This document shows, piece after piece, positions 22,817 through 34,321 of a stretch of 64,000 nucleotides of DNA. The position numbers and the translations under genes are program-made. This DNA comes from Adiantum capillus-veneris (lineage: Eukaryota > Streptophyta > Polypodiopsida > Polypodiales > Pteridaceae), in assembly GCA_014529385.2 (NCBI GenBank), contig CM043952.1, forward strand, positions 156,461,057 through 156,525,056, read 5' to 3'. The notes beneath the pieces are model-generated. The model did no database searches and was not told the DNA's origin. It was given only the letters and a program-made list of their open reading frames with translations. Position 1 is the stretch's first letter. Each line of letters opens with the position of its first letter.

Positions 22817-25595
22817 AATTATCAGTTAATGCACAAACATAGTACTACTCTCCTAAATTGATTACCACTTAATCATGCATCTAGATGAGCCTTCTTAATC
22901 CTAGGATTAGTTAAGATAAAATGTTAGCAGATAGACAAGCTCTTCCATTGTGCGACTTTGGCGGCTTCAAATTGATGTTTTTGGTGAAGGAGAACAAGTC
23001 CAAATGCCTTGAAATTTTGTGTGGTGTATGCTTTCATGGCATGTAAGGTCACTCCATAAGCCAAAGCTCAAAATCTGTCCATTTACTACTTTTTCTCAGT
23101 CTATCGCGATAGACTGGCAGTTTTTGGATTTGGGTCCTTTTTTGCAGTTGTGACTCCACCAATTGGTTTCCCATACCTTGCACATGATCTGACCCCATTT
23201 CTACCTCAAATGAATGTCAAGTGACCCCTTTTTGGATCAACTCCCAATTTTCCAGATTCCCTTCAAGGAGATGTTGGTCTATCTCCTTCATTTTGTGTTG
23301 TTTTGGGCTCAAACTTAGTGGGTGGTCATCTTGCATCATGTTGAAGACAACTGCTAAGTCAAAATTTTGATAAGATGGTCCAGTATCCCTCTGCTTGGTC
23401 TATCGCGATAGACTGGGACTTAGTGCCAGTTTGTCATTTTTTGACTTTGTGACCATCTGTCTGCCTTCTCCCAGTTGATGCAAGGTTTCTTTACCCCTCA
23501 CATGTAAATTTTACCAGTCTGCCCTTGAGATGTTCTGCTCTGACTCTGAGTTGTCTGCCTGTCTTTCTCATCTTGCCATATGAGTCGATCTTGGCACCAA
23601 ATTTGGTGTACTGCCTTCATTTGCTTCTCCAAGTCTAGCTTGTAAAAATTTGAAAAGTCCTTCCCCCCAATAATTGTTGTAGCAAGTCTATCGCGATAGA
23701 CTAAGTTTTTGGCCAAAAAAGAGTTTTCTTGCACACTGACTTGATATTGGTGGTTAACATTCCTTGTTAGCATTCCTCATGAAGCCAAAGTCAAAGTTTC
23801 CCTTGTCTAAGTGTAAGTTCAAGTCTATCGCGATAGACTAGACACTTTGTCATTTTTACCAGTTTTTTTATGTTAGTTGACATTCATGGTGCTAATAGGC
23901 CCTCCTAGACACACACATCAAGTTTTAATCAATTTAGCAGAATGTACTCCCTGTTTGCAGCACTTAGCTGGTCCTGAAGTCGAAGTAGACCATTTAGGTG
24001 ATGGTCGCGGTTCCTTTTGGTCTTTGTATGATTCCGGCTGTCTTTCACTTCCTTTTGACCTTGCATCCAAGCAGTCAGTTGTTGTTTTGGTGTTTGAAAC
24101 ACCAAGAACGACCATTTGGACGTCTTTCTGGCCTGTTGCCGGCATTTGCCCTAGTGGAAGAGCTTTTTTCCTGAGTGGACACATTCCATCTCGTAGTTGA
24201 CCTCCTTTGGATGTTCCTTGTTGAATTTGGTGTAATTTTGTCACTTGGTCGGCCCGTTAGAATATCGTGACGCTTTGTGCGGTTTTCGTCAGATAGGGAC
24301 TTTAGGCTCCGTTTTGACGAACTTTTTCATAGCCTAACCCTTCAATCGGTTTGTCGAGGTTATTGGCTTACTGTCTATGAATTTTGGCTCATTTCCGATC
24401 ACCTTGGTTTTGTCGCCCTTTTGCAGGTCCTGCTAAATTAGGGTTTTCTGAGCGGCTTCCTTCACGCTTTCCGAGGTCATAGACTCGATCCCTAACTATA
24501 GGCATAGTGCCTTTCAATCTTGGTTCCATTCAGTGGCCTCTAGGTCTCCCTAACAACCATTCTATCGTATGTGTGCACAGGTTGTGATTGTGATGCCGGC
24601 GAGGTTTTGCGACTAACTGAAGTAAACAACACTTAGAGTCAGTGTTGACGAGCATACCTCTCATATCTAATGTCGATCTGGCAACCGTGCACGATGGATG
24701 AGCTCCTAGAAGTCTCAACCGCTGTAGGGAGCTCTCTCTCTCTCTCACTATGGAAAATGACTCAAATGAGGGATTTCTAGCCTAGCCTCTCTATAGATAA
24801 TCGAGACTCCGACACCAAATTTTCCCATCTTTTACCTGTGGCCATAACTTTTTGCGAGATGCGGTTTAGGCTCGCAAATTTCCTGATTTGGACTTCGGTT
24901 GCTCCAGTTTTACCAGTTTTGTAGATTTTTCTCCTATTGGAGGTCCCTTCATGACGGTGGTCATTTTGCTCTGTCACCTTTGCATTCCTTTTTTTTTGTG
25001 TCTTCTTTACCTTGCTCTGATCAGGCGTCTCTTCTTTTGTGTTTCCATGTGGATTACGGATTTTTTTCTATAATTTTTGCTAGAAAATGGCTAAAATAAA
25101 GCAAATAAATCCCAAAATAACCCGAAAATAGCAATTCTAACCTAGAAAAATACCAATGAAAAGCAAAATACTTTGTAGCTCACTTTTCTTTCGGTTATGT
25201 ACAATCTCGCTCATTACCGTCAACCTTGGCCTATTTTTTGCTGTTTTTAGACATATTTTTGCCAGAATTGACTCTCTTTATAGTCTATACACATCCCTAG
25301 GGGCTCATGAATGATGATTTGGTCCCCAATTCTGATTAATTACGAGGGCATATTCTTTTTCCAAAAATCACACAATAAAACGCAAAAATGGTTGAAAAAT
25401 TGCTCACAAACATTGCCCTCTAATATATGACATGATGAGTCCGCATTGGAATGCCTCCCCCCCTCCTAGTTGGAGTCCTCCCGGACGACAGGGTATCGTC
25501 AAGGGTATGTGTTGTGCATGGGTTTGAACTCGTGCTAATGCAGGCCTTGTAATGTAGCCCTATATGCATGTACGGTCAATGCATGTAGAAAGAAT
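22817..25595 (-). other. Giant element spacer between pol and the 3' ORFs
   Basis: 2.8 kb without a convincing frame, rich in T and in 'ttttggact/ccattttcag' phrases. Its first kilobase in plus coordinates carries four copies of the palindrome GTCTATCGCGATAGAC. In element orientation it lies directly upstream of the accessory ORFs. It could hold a promoter or splice signals for them, which is inference. Confidence 0.7.
23098..23839. repeat. Palindrome array 1 of the giant element (4 copies)
   Basis: The perfect 16-bp palindrome GTCTATCGCGATAGAC occurs at 23099-23114, 23398-23413, 23686-23701 and 23823-23838. Three of the four extend to the 18-bp form AGTCTATCGCGATAGACT. Spacings are 299, 288 and 137 bp. 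Flanks share only loose text (gg.a.ttt after the site), so the cores are far better kept than the sequence around them. Confidence 0.95.
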
Positions 25596-27083
25596 TTATG
25601 CGGTGCAGGAGGAAGGTATAAGCGATGTGCTTATTGGCATTTGTCGTTGAGGTTTCCCGATGGTATCTTGAATTGGCTGGCAAATTTTCTTTGCAAGGAG
25701 TAGTTGTAATTCTGCCGCTCGTTGTTTTATTGTTTTCCACTGGTTTTGAATTGGCGTTTGTGATTTCTTTGAAGTTGATATTGTCGTATCTGGTGAAACA
25801 TTCTTTCTTTCTACCTTGATGACTTGTGTCTGATACATCCTGGTAGTTTTTGTTGTTGATTCTGTTTGTTTCCTCGTGCTGTTTGCATTATGTTGCTTGA
25901 CCTTGACAGTTGTAGATAGCTGCACGATTGTCATCTTTGTCTGCCCTTCTTGTGTTGTTGGCTCGTTTTGAATTGGCAAATTTGGCCTCCATACCAATAT
26001 AGTCCATTGCGTATTTGACAGATTGACTATGTTTCTTTGAAGTTTTGCTGGCTTTCGGTGTTTTGTCTGTTCTTCAAACTCCTTTTTTATAGGAATTAGG
26101 CGGTCGCGCCTTATCCACACGTTGTATTGCCGCTTTTGATGTAATTGTGCCTCGGTCAGCTCTATACGCCGTACCCAAACTTGCCTGGTTCCCTGCATGG
26201 TTGCTGATTTTTTATAAGACGTTGCTGGACTTGTAAACTTTGTTTGTTGCTGGGCAGATTTTTGCGATGGTATTGACTTTTGTTTCCTCCTTGACATGAA
26301 TTGGTTATATGATAAGAAGGGTTCTGAAAATTTTTCCTTTCTGAACAGTGCCTCATTCGTATCCAAATCAATGAATACCCTGTTAGCTTTCATCCATGAC
26401 ACTGCTAAGATACATGGCGTGGCTGATTTACTTGGTGGCAGTACATGGAATTTTGTAGTGTACGGGTGTGCCTGCACAGTGATTGGTATTATAATAGACC
26501 ACAACATGGTCACCTCATCACCCGATGCTAGTTTCAACCTGTGTGTCTCTGGGATCGTCTTCACTGGTCCAAGTTTGTGAAAGAGCTCAAAGCTGATGAC
26601 ACTCATTTTTCCTCCAGTGTCAAGTAATGCATAGATTTCAACTTGTTTTGTGCCTGCATAAGCTTTTATGTAAGGACTACACCATGTATCTTCCAAGTCG
26701 TCGATGATGCTATCGTCATGAGCCCTAAGGTCTGTCATGGTCTTTTCTACTTCGTCGCTTTGTATATCCGCTTCGATTGTTTGGGATGTTGAAAGAGGAT
26801 ATTCATCAGTCATCATTGGGGTGACCATGTTTATTGTCCTGAGAAACTGATTTCGTTTAGCAATCCGTTCCTTTGCTTCTTGTTGTGCCTGGTCTTGAAT
26901 TCTTTGTTGTTCCTGTCTATAGGTTTTTCCATAATGCAGTTGAAACAACATTTCCGGTGTTAAAGGTAGATGATATTTTTTTAAACGACACCCACTAATC
27001 CAGTTCGGCATTTCTTTTCCATCTAGTGTCGACAGTTTTACTGCTCCGCTGGACGATATTTCTTGGATCAAATAAGGCCCCAT
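25596..27083 (-). CDS. Giant element: integrase tail plus second protease-like domain
   Basis: This 495-aa frame begins with MGPYLIQEISSSGAVKLSTL, an integrase C-terminal (SH3/chromo-adjacent) segment. After a Gln/Arg-rich helix comes a retropepsin-like stretch: IYALLDTGGKMSVIS, then HRLKLASGDEV, then PCILAVSWMKANRVFIDL, which follow the order of the catalytic Asp loop, the flap region and the hydrophobic-hydrophobic-Gly/Ala-x-x-W block of pepsin-fold retroviral proteases. The remainder (about 300 residues) is basic, Thr/Gln/Lys-rich and low in complexity. The element already has a protease between gag and RT (near 31.5 kb), so this would be a second one placed after integrase. Confidence 0.65.
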   Translation of the reverse strand: MGPYLIQEISSSGAVKLSTLDGKEMPNWISGCRLKKYHLPLTPEMLFQLHYGKTYRQEQQRIQDQAQQEAKERIAKRNQFLRTINMVTPMMTDEYPLSTSQTIEADIQSDEVEKTMTDLRAHDDSIIDDLEDTWCSPYIKAYAGTKQVEIYALLDTGGKMSVISFELFHKLGPVKTIPETHRLKLASGDEVTMLWSIIIPITVQAHPYTTKFHVLPPSKSATPCILAVSWMKANRVFIDLDTNEALFRKEKFSEPFLSYNQFMSRRKQKSIPSQKSAQQQTKFTSPATSYKKSATMQGTRQVWVRRIELTEAQLHQKRQYNVWIRRDRLIPIKKEFEEQTKHRKPAKLQRNIVNLSNTQWTILVWRPNLPIQNEPTTQEGQTKMTIVQLSTTVKVKQHNANSTRKQTESTTKTTRMYQTQVIKVERKNVSPDTTISTSKKSQTPIQNQWKTIKQRAAELQLLLAKKICQPIQDTIGKPQRQMPISTSLIPSSCTA

Positions 27084-27194
27084 GCCCCTTTTCTTTAGCT
27101 TTTTGGCATGCTGTTTAAGGGTGTATACTAAGACATAGTCGCCCGTTTTAAAGTCCTTGTTCTTGACATGTTTGTCAAAAAACTCTTTCTGTTG

Positions 27195-28030
27195 TCATTT
27201 TTTTGCATAGATGGCCGCTACAGCATTGAGTCGTAACTCATCTAATTTTTCAAGGTCCTCTAACCGTTCTGAAAGTTCATGCCCCGTCCAGCCCAATTGT
27301 TTGGCTACCCTTAGTGTGGGGATCAAAAAGTCAATAGGCAATATTGCATTTAACCCATATACCATATTAAATGGTGTAGCATTGAGTGTTGTTTTAAATG
27401 CAACTCGATAAGCCCACAATGCCGAATAGAGCATCTGATCCCAATCTGTTCTTGTTTCACTAACCAGTTTCGTAAGAACCGTGCACAATACTTTGTTGGT
27501 CGCTTCCGCTTGGCCATTGGCTTGTGGATGATAGGGTGCAGATTTGCGATGAATTACCATAAACTCATTTAAGAGATGTTCGATAACTTCATTTACAAAG
27601 TGTGTCCCTCTATCACTCACCAGCTCGATTGGAAGGCCATAACGTGTAAACACATATTCATATAAGAATTGTGCCGTGGTTCTAGCGTCTGCTTTCGTTG
27701 TGGCTTTTGCTTCCACCCATTTGGTCATGCAGTCCGTGGCCACTATGATATATTGTGCTTGTGAACGATACGCTGGTGGAGTGATAGGACCAACAAAGTC
27801 CAATCCCCATGTAGCGAACGTTCGAGCACTCATCATTGGTCTTAAAGGAATTTCGTCTCTTTTAACTGGTACCTTAGTTCGTTGACATTCATCACACTTT
27901 TTCACGAATTCTGCTGCATCTTGAATCATGGTCGGCCACCATATACCTGCAACCATAATGATTTTTACGGTTCCCTCTACTGAAAAATGACCACCTGCTA
28001 TGTCTGCATGAGCCTGTTCCAATAATGGAA
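27195..28030 (-). CDS. Giant element: integrase (zinc-binding segment 2 and catalytic core)
   Basis: H2C2 zinc-binding segment (HADIAGGHF ... CDECQ, about 27.88-28.02 kb), followed by the integrase core: GLDFVGPI with the first Asp, LVSDRGTHFVNE with the second Asp, and HPQANGQAEATNK with the Glu. It ends near AIYAKK. Family knowledge: this enzyme joins the element cDNA to host DNA. It is part of the broken pol of the element. Confidence 0.85.
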
Positions 28031-28061
28031 AGTAGTCATTTTCATGAGGGACTAACCTCAG

Positions 28062-28586
28062 CTAGTCATCAGTTCCTCTTTTGTACAATTGGTCACTAAT
28101 GAGGGTATACCTATTCGCTTCGATTTGTAAAGCCTTTTGTCTGGCTTTAGACCAATCTCCTGGAAGCTCCTTATTAGTCAAATAATCCACAATAGCATGA
28201 CTCCATGTGGGTGCTACTGTCACTTGGTATAATGTGGCATAATCTACAGTGGTATTGGATGTGCAAAAGTCGCATTTCTTGATGTAATTTGCTACATCGC
28301 CTGCCATTCCTGGCCAATACACTCCAAGTCTTCTTAATTGTGCATACATCACTTGATTTCCTCTATGGAACCCCCATGTTTGTGTGTGGGCCCCCTCTAG
28401 ATACGCTTCGTACTCCTCTGGGCCTATACACAATCTTAGAATCCCATCGTTTCCATGATGGTACATTCTTCCCGCAAGCATTGTGTAATTGCGTGCTTGT
28501 CTAATGTCTTCCACTGTGTGTTTGTCGTCAAGATTCATTCCATATGTCAGCAATGGAATAATTTGCTCTGACCATTTCGGTATCAT
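28062..28586 (-). CDS. Giant element: linker with an additional integrase-type H2C2 segment
   Basis: The region contains an H2C2-like block (EGAHTQTWGFHRGNQ ... YIKKCDFCTS, about 28.26-28.40 kb), preceded by a linker (ARNYTMLAGRMYHHGNDGIL). It is followed by a second linker of the same kind (IEANRYTLISDQLYKRG) leading into the standard H2C2 of integrase. Thus linker plus zinc-binding segment appear twice in a row. Confidence 0.7.
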   Translation of the reverse strand: MIPKWSEQIIPLLTYGMNLDDKHTVEDIRQARNYTMLAGRMYHHGNDGILRLCIGPEEYEAYLEGAHTQTWGFHRGNQVMYAQLRRLGVYWPGMAGDVANYIKKCDFCTSNTTVDYATLYQVTVAPTWSHAIVDYLTNKELPGDWSKARQKALQIEANRYTLISDQLYKRGTDD

Positions 28587-28753
28587 CTCTATATTAAACA
28601 GGTATGTGTCTGGTAGATCATCATCTACTCCGGTAGCTTTTTCGCCATGTAGTAATCGAGAAAGGTGGTCTGCCGCCTTTGATGAGTTTTTCCTTTCTTA
28701 ACTACTACTGTAAAATCAAACTCCAGCAACACAATGAACCATCTTACAATTCG

Positions 28754-30931
28754 TCACGTGTTGCGAGGTTTGTTTACTAAGTACAAGAGTGCTTGATGAT
28801 CCACAAAGAATGTGAATTTGTTTGCGAGTAAGTAGTGCCGAAATTTCTTTACAGCATATATCATACCCAATCCTTCTCTTTCAGTGGTAGTATAATTCTT
28901 CTCTGCACTGTTGAGTTGTCTACTAGCATAACTGATTGGAAAATCCGTCTTTCCCTCATTTGGTTGTGCTAATATACAGCCTATTGCAAATGCCGAAGCA
29001 TCTACATGTACATGGAAGATCTTTGACCAATCTGGTGCAGATACCAATGCATCTTTTAATTTCTGGAATGACTCCTCACATTCATTTGTCCAAATGAAGA
29101 GCGTGATTAGACTATACAAGGGTTTTGCTATTACAGCGTACATGTAGATAAAACGTCGGTAGTATCCACAATGTCCCATAAATGATTGTACCTCTCGTAC
29201 AGTGTTTGGTCTTGGCAATTCTATGATCACCTTCACCTTGTCTTCATCAGTGGTAATTCCATTAGCCGACACTATGTGGCCTAAGATTTTACCTTGTCGT
29301 ACCATGAATACGCATTTTTCTAGGTTGAGGCAAATCCTATACGTTCTCCATTTTTCGAATACCTTTCTCAGATGATCTATATAGTCTTTTCTCAATAGAG
29401 AATAGACACACAAGTCCTCCATGTAAATATCCAAGAATTTTCGCAAGTTTTCTTTAAAAGCGTGTGTCATTAATCTCTGAAATGTGGTTGGCGCATTGGT
29501 CAAGCCAAATGGCATTACCCTAAACGCATATATGCCCCATTCTGTTGCAAATGCTGTTTTGTATTGATCTTCTAGTTTGACCCCCAATTGGTTATAACCC
29601 GAGAATCCGTCCATAAAGCTATAGGCTTTCTTGCCCGCCACTCATTCCAGGACGTGTTCAGTGATAGGAAGAGGGTAGTTGTCTCTTATTGTTGCTACGT
29701 TTACCTTCTTGAGATTTACACACACTTGTAATTTACCGTTTTTCTTAGGTACCACCACTATCGGGGACACCCAGTCCGTGTGTTCTATCTCATAAATAAA
29801 TTCAGCCTCCATAAGTTTTTTTATCTCCTCTTTTATCCTTTTGGCGAATGTCTCATTATACGTGTATGGACGTTGTTTGCTTGGCTTTGCATCAGACTTC
29901 AAAGGGATTGAATGTTCACAAATGTTAGGATCCACCCCCTTCAAATCTTTGTACGACCATGCAAATACATCTCGAAATTCCTTGAGTGTTTTGATTAGTA
30001 AGTCCTCTTCTTCTCGACCTAGATCTGTGGCAATGTAAGCAGGTAGAGGATTTTCTCCTGGCTCTGCTAAGTCTATTTTCTTGGCTTTCTCTTGCCCATC
30101 GTAGGACTCGTTTGATTTAGGCTCCCTCATTGGCTGCTGAACCACCAATCTTCTTTCTTGAATGGTGTACTTACAATAGTGAGGAGGTACATCTATCTTT
30201 TTACTCCCATCACTAGCGTTCGTTCCATCGCTACTTTCCATTTTAGTTGTCCATACATTTTTTATCTTTTGTTTCAACTCATTGTATCTCGTTTTCTGTT
30301 CAATTTTCGTCATAATTGGACTACCACAGACATTCAGTTTTTCTGTTGCAACTCCTTTTTTTGGTTTGCTGGTTTTCTTAGGTTTCAACAGTCTGGAATT
30401 AAATCCCGAGTCTTCAGCCACCTTAAGAAATCTTCCTGACACCTTATCCTTAGCACAATCAACAGCATGAATGTTCATAAGGAAATGTGTCTTACCCTCA
30501 AACTCCGGCATGGGTCTCAACCTGGTTGGTGTACTGATGTGGTGTCGTTTACCCTTGTATCTTTTTTGGCGTCTCTCCCTTTGGTTTGGGAAATTGTAGA
30601 AGACATCATTGTCTTGATCTTGATTGTCGTCTCCCTCTGTATTTTCCGACTTCTCGTCATCTGCGTTATTCCTGTTTTCACTTTGATCAGAAGAATCATA
30701 AAATTGTTCTCCTTCCTGCTTGATTTCTTTAGTGGGGATGTCCACATAGCCCACTATCTTAATCTCAAGTTTCGTTTCTGTTTTATGGATCCTCATATTC
30801 TCAGTATCTACCTCGTCCTCGTCCTCCTCCACAATTTTGCTCAACATGTAGTATGGTATGATATCATAGCCATTCTCATTACAAAATTTGGTGGGAGTGA
30901 CTTCATTGAAGCATACATCCAATGTAGCCAA
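28754..30931 (-). CDS. Giant element: reverse transcriptase and RNase H region
   Basis: RT begins with 'EHSIPLKSDAKPSKQRPY', WVSPIVVVPKKNGKLQVCV and 'ATIRDNYPLPITEHVLE', then SFMDGFSGYNQ, 'AFATEWGIYAFRVMPFGLTN' and the catalytic-region block near 29.42 kb. RNase H follows with FHVHVDASAFAIGCIL, 'YASRQLNSAEKNYTTTEREG' and FFVDHQALLYLV. The order is typical of Ty3/gypsy pol. The N-terminal part of the region (about 30.3-30.9 kb) is a charged linker (EEDEDEVDTEN). Confidence 0.88.
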
Positions 30932-30976
30932 AATTTGAGACCATTCTAGGGGTTCGAGCTTCTCTTCAGGAAAAGG

Positions 30977-32940
30977 TTATCGTATATAGGCATCGTCTTC
31001 CAAGACCCTCTCTAGTGTCCTTTCATCGTGGTCAAATTCACTACATTGAGATGCCCCACACATCCATATCTCTTTTTTCGTACAAAACCATGATGGAACT
31101 TCTGATCCACTAATGGTGGCTGAGTCAAATTCTTCCACCGGGGTTATTGTGACATCATGGTAGCTATGATTTTTCATGTTTACGCGTGTAGTAGTTTCAG
31201 CATGTCTTAGATACAAATAATCATACAACCAGTTCTGTACCATTTTGAGTTGCCTCATGAACGGCCTACCAAGGATAATTTCATAGTTGTTCTTCTTGCC
31301 GAAATCTATTATGGCAAAGGTATGTTTGTACTCTATGCCACAGGAAGATACCACAATTGCCTCAAGCAATCCTATAGGCCTTTCTATGTGCCCATCCGCC
31401 AGTTGCAATTTCATTCTAGTTGTTCGTATTGCTGGTTTTCCCCATTTTTCCCATAGCAATTTGGTCGCAATGGCAATGCCAGCTCCACTATCAAGTATTG
31501 CCTTAGTCTCTATGCCATTATACTCAACTGGTAGGGTTGTGTTGCCGTCTTCACCCTCACAATACTCTCCTACCTTGTTGAGTGGCACTGGTCTAGTGTT
31601 GACTTTCTTCAGTTCTGTGTCATTAAGCTCGGTTTCGAAGAACTTAAGAGGCGTCCTTATGCCAAATTTTTCAAGACATTTTCCCACTTCCGTCCACATG
31701 CTTGGCCTAATTTTTAACAATTCTGCCAATGTGATTGTACACTTGACCGGAGTGGTCAACAAGTCTGTCAGGATTTTAGTGTCCAATTGATTTGAACCGC
31801 CTATTCTCTGAGAAGGTACTCTTCGAATTTCTGACCTTGCCTCATAGTCTCCCATATATGATGGAAAAGTTCTGAGAGATTGTGGTCTGCTATCTTCGGA
31901 TGCAAGTGAACCATTATCCCCTTGAAATGATTTAACGTCCAGATCCCATGGAGTCTTATTCAAGTTCAGCTCTGAGAAAGGCGCTGACTCGACTATTTTT
32001 GTCTCATATTTTTCTTCATCTTTTCGCACCGTTTCCCATAGCTCTTCAGGCCAATTTTCTTCCACAATAGGGGAATATGGTGGAAAACCTTTCAGTGATT
32101 CATCAGTGCTATTAGGTACGCCTTTTGCATCCTCTACATCCGGCAAGGATTTAATGTTTTCTATCTTGTCGGGTATCCTTTGTTCGGTTTTGTGAGGTGT
32201 TTCATTGTTTGGTGGTTTGATTACTCTATCTCCTGCTTCCATAGGTGGAGGCTCCAGTAAAGCTTGTGCAGTTTTAATCAGTTGTTTGCACATCTCTAGT
32301 CTCTGTTTTTCTATCTCTGGATATGGATATGTCATCCACCTTTGCTCTAGGGTCTGTCTGTTCTTCAATCTTGCTTCATATGCTTGCAAGATTGCATCTA
32401 AGGGTTCATTGATCTTATCTACCAATACCGACCCTTCTGAGCTTGCACTCTTTGGTCCTTCCGTTGATTTTAGAGAGTCGGACTCTCTTTGCTGTTTAAG
32501 TTGCTCTCGAGCTATCGTCAGCTCAGCTTCTACATCTTTTTGTTTTCGCTCACGTCTAGCTTTCATTTTCTCTCTTCGTTCTTTCCAAGGATTATCACGA
32601 CTGACGCTAGACTTGTAAGTCTTGATTTCTTCTTGATTTTCATTGTTACTCTTGGGCTGATTGTCATTTTTCCTTGCTTGGGCTCTCGTCAAGACCTTAA
32701 CAGGAATCGGAGTTTCGTTTTCTGACCCTCCACTGGACGGTAGCGTTCTCAGCATATTCAAGGTAGTTTTTGCTCCTTTGCTCGGGTTTTTAGGGCAATC
32801 AGGGATTAAGTGAGTAATTCCACACTCCGTGCAATATGCGTTGACCCTAATGATTTCGTCATGAGGGAAGTCCCTCAGCCAATGGTCTCCTCCACACTTG
32901 TAGCATGGTCCTTTAGGCTGTTGAGGTGCTCCTGGAGCTC
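30977..32940 (-). CDS. Giant element: zinc knuckles and first protease
   Basis: At about 32.78-32.91 kb two knuckle-like segments appear (CYKCGGDHWL and CTECGITHLIPDC), the nucleic-acid-binding end of gag. A long charged region (KERREKMKARRERKQKD and others) precedes an aspartic protease near 31.2-31.55 kb: AILDSGAGIAIATKLLW, MKLQLADGHIERPIG and IILGRPFM. These are the Asp loop, the flap area and the ILG block of gypsy proteases. Confidence 0.82.
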
Positions 32941-32944
32941 CTCT

Positions 32945-34321
32945 TTATTGGTGTGCAATTCTTTGCCTGCTCTTGCCTCCGTTGGCTATGAACAATAGTG
33001 TTCTTTCATCCAGGTTATATCGTCCTTCTCCCGCTGCCTGTGCAGCAGTTGGCGGTCCTGTATTTCCTATCATGCTCCATGGTTCTGGTGTAGAGGGTTC
33101 GTCCGGTGGAGAATAGACAGAGTTCGCCGCATATCCATTGGGCTCGTCGTAGTATGCATGCATAGGTACCAAAGCCTTCTCGTCCGACTCAGTTACTGTG
33201 GGTGTGTATCTTATGCCGACTGGTCGTAATCCTGGTAGGGGTGGTTGTTCTCCCAACACTGGTTGTGGTCTTTCTACGCCTACAGGTCCTGGTAGGTTCC
33301 CTGTTTGATATCTAGGCATCGGTGGGACTTGAGGGGTTTGTTCAATTACACACCATTTTGGTTGTTTAGCTTGTGGTTTGGAATACAAGTTAATCTTTTT
33401 AAGCACTTCCTCTACAAGCTGCTCTTGGCTTACCGCTACTTCCCCCTTCAGTGTTGTCTTAGCAGACTTGCCTCCGCTTTGTTGTGAGGAAAAATCATCG
33501 TCAAGATCCTTGAACTCACCCTCTTTGTAGACCGCACAATTGTCCACAAGGTATAGAGCTTCCTTGGTTAAATCATTCAACGTAGTGCTCCTTTTAATAT
33601 GTAAGTCCTTTTGAAGATCTGCATTCCTTAGTCCTTGGATAAATATAAGCATAAGTCTGGACTGAGTTGGCAGTTCTTCCACGGGACAGAACTTAACATA
33701 TTTTTTTAATCGGAGGGCGGCCTTTCGCACGGACTCTCCATCTTTTTGTTTGAATTTATGGATTTGTGAGACTGTATTATGAGCTATCCTCCTTTGTGAG
33801 AATTCCTCGATAAACTCATCAAACACCTCCTCCATAGACTCAAAGTCTCTTCGCTCCACCGAGTCAAACCATGTAGCCGCATCATCCTCTAAGGTTAAAC
33901 CGAATCCTGCAAATTGGGTAGGAAAGTCTAGCACCTCTTCAGCTCTAATTACACGCACAAAGGCTGCTACATGATCTCTTGGATCCCTGCTTCCCGTATA
34001 TTTCTTGTTTACCCATTTTTGCACTTGAGAAGGTCTAATTCTACGATGGTCTCCAAATCTCATCATGGGATTTCCCCATCCTATAAGTCGATATACCTCC
34101 TCTGGTCTTCTGTAGTGGCCAGGTTCTTCTCCCAATGGTGCTCCTAATCCATAATTCCTAACAGTTCTCGTGAGAGATGGTTCATCTCTCCGAAATCGTT
34201 CTCGGGGTGTTCTTCCAAGCTCAGTTGACCCCTGAGTCTTTGGCTTACTCTCTCCTTGATACCGTGCATAGAGTGGTGGTTCTGTCAACAAAAACAATAT
34301 CCTTCCCCATAGCAGTTTCAT
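32945..34321 (-). CDS. Giant element: gag
   Basis: 458-aa frame with a retrotransposon gag core at about residues 70-260: YTGSRDPRDHVAAFVRVIRA, 'AGFGLTLEDDAATWFDSV', 'EEFIEEFSQRR'-type text and RLMLIFIQGLRNADLQKDL, the usual plant gypsy capsid signature. The tail is Pro/Gln/Gly-rich. In plus coordinates it overlaps the preceding small ORF by about 75 bp in another frame. Confidence 0.85.
   Translation of the reverse strand: MKLLWGRILFLLTEPPLYARYQGESKPKTQGSTELGRTPRERFRRDEPSLTRTVRNYGLGAPLGEEPGHYRRPEEVYRLIGWGNPMMRFGDHRRIRPSQVQKWVNKKYTGSRDPRDHVAAFVRVIRAEEVLDFPTQFAGFGLTLEDDAATWFDSVERRDFESMEEVFDEFIEEFSQRRIAHNTVSQIHKFKQKDGESVRKAALRLKKYVKFCPVEELPTQSRLMLIFIQGLRNADLQKDLHIKRSTTLNDLTKEALYLVDNCAVYKEGEFKDLDDDFSSQQSGGKSAKTTLKGEVAVSQEQLVEEVLKKINLYSKPQAKQPKWCVIEQTPQVPPMPRYQTGNLPGPVGVERPQPVLGEQPPLPGLRPVGIRYTPTVTESDEKALVPMHAYYDEPNGYAANSVYSPPDEPSTPEPWSMIGNTGPPTAAQAAGEGRYNLDERTLLFIANGGKSRQRIAHQ

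Noticed and set aside
30467-30949. 160-aa hydrophobic plus-strand frame
   Set aside because: It is antisense to the charged linker of the giant element's pol. The apparent membrane protein is an artefact of reading GAA/AAG-rich DNA backwards.
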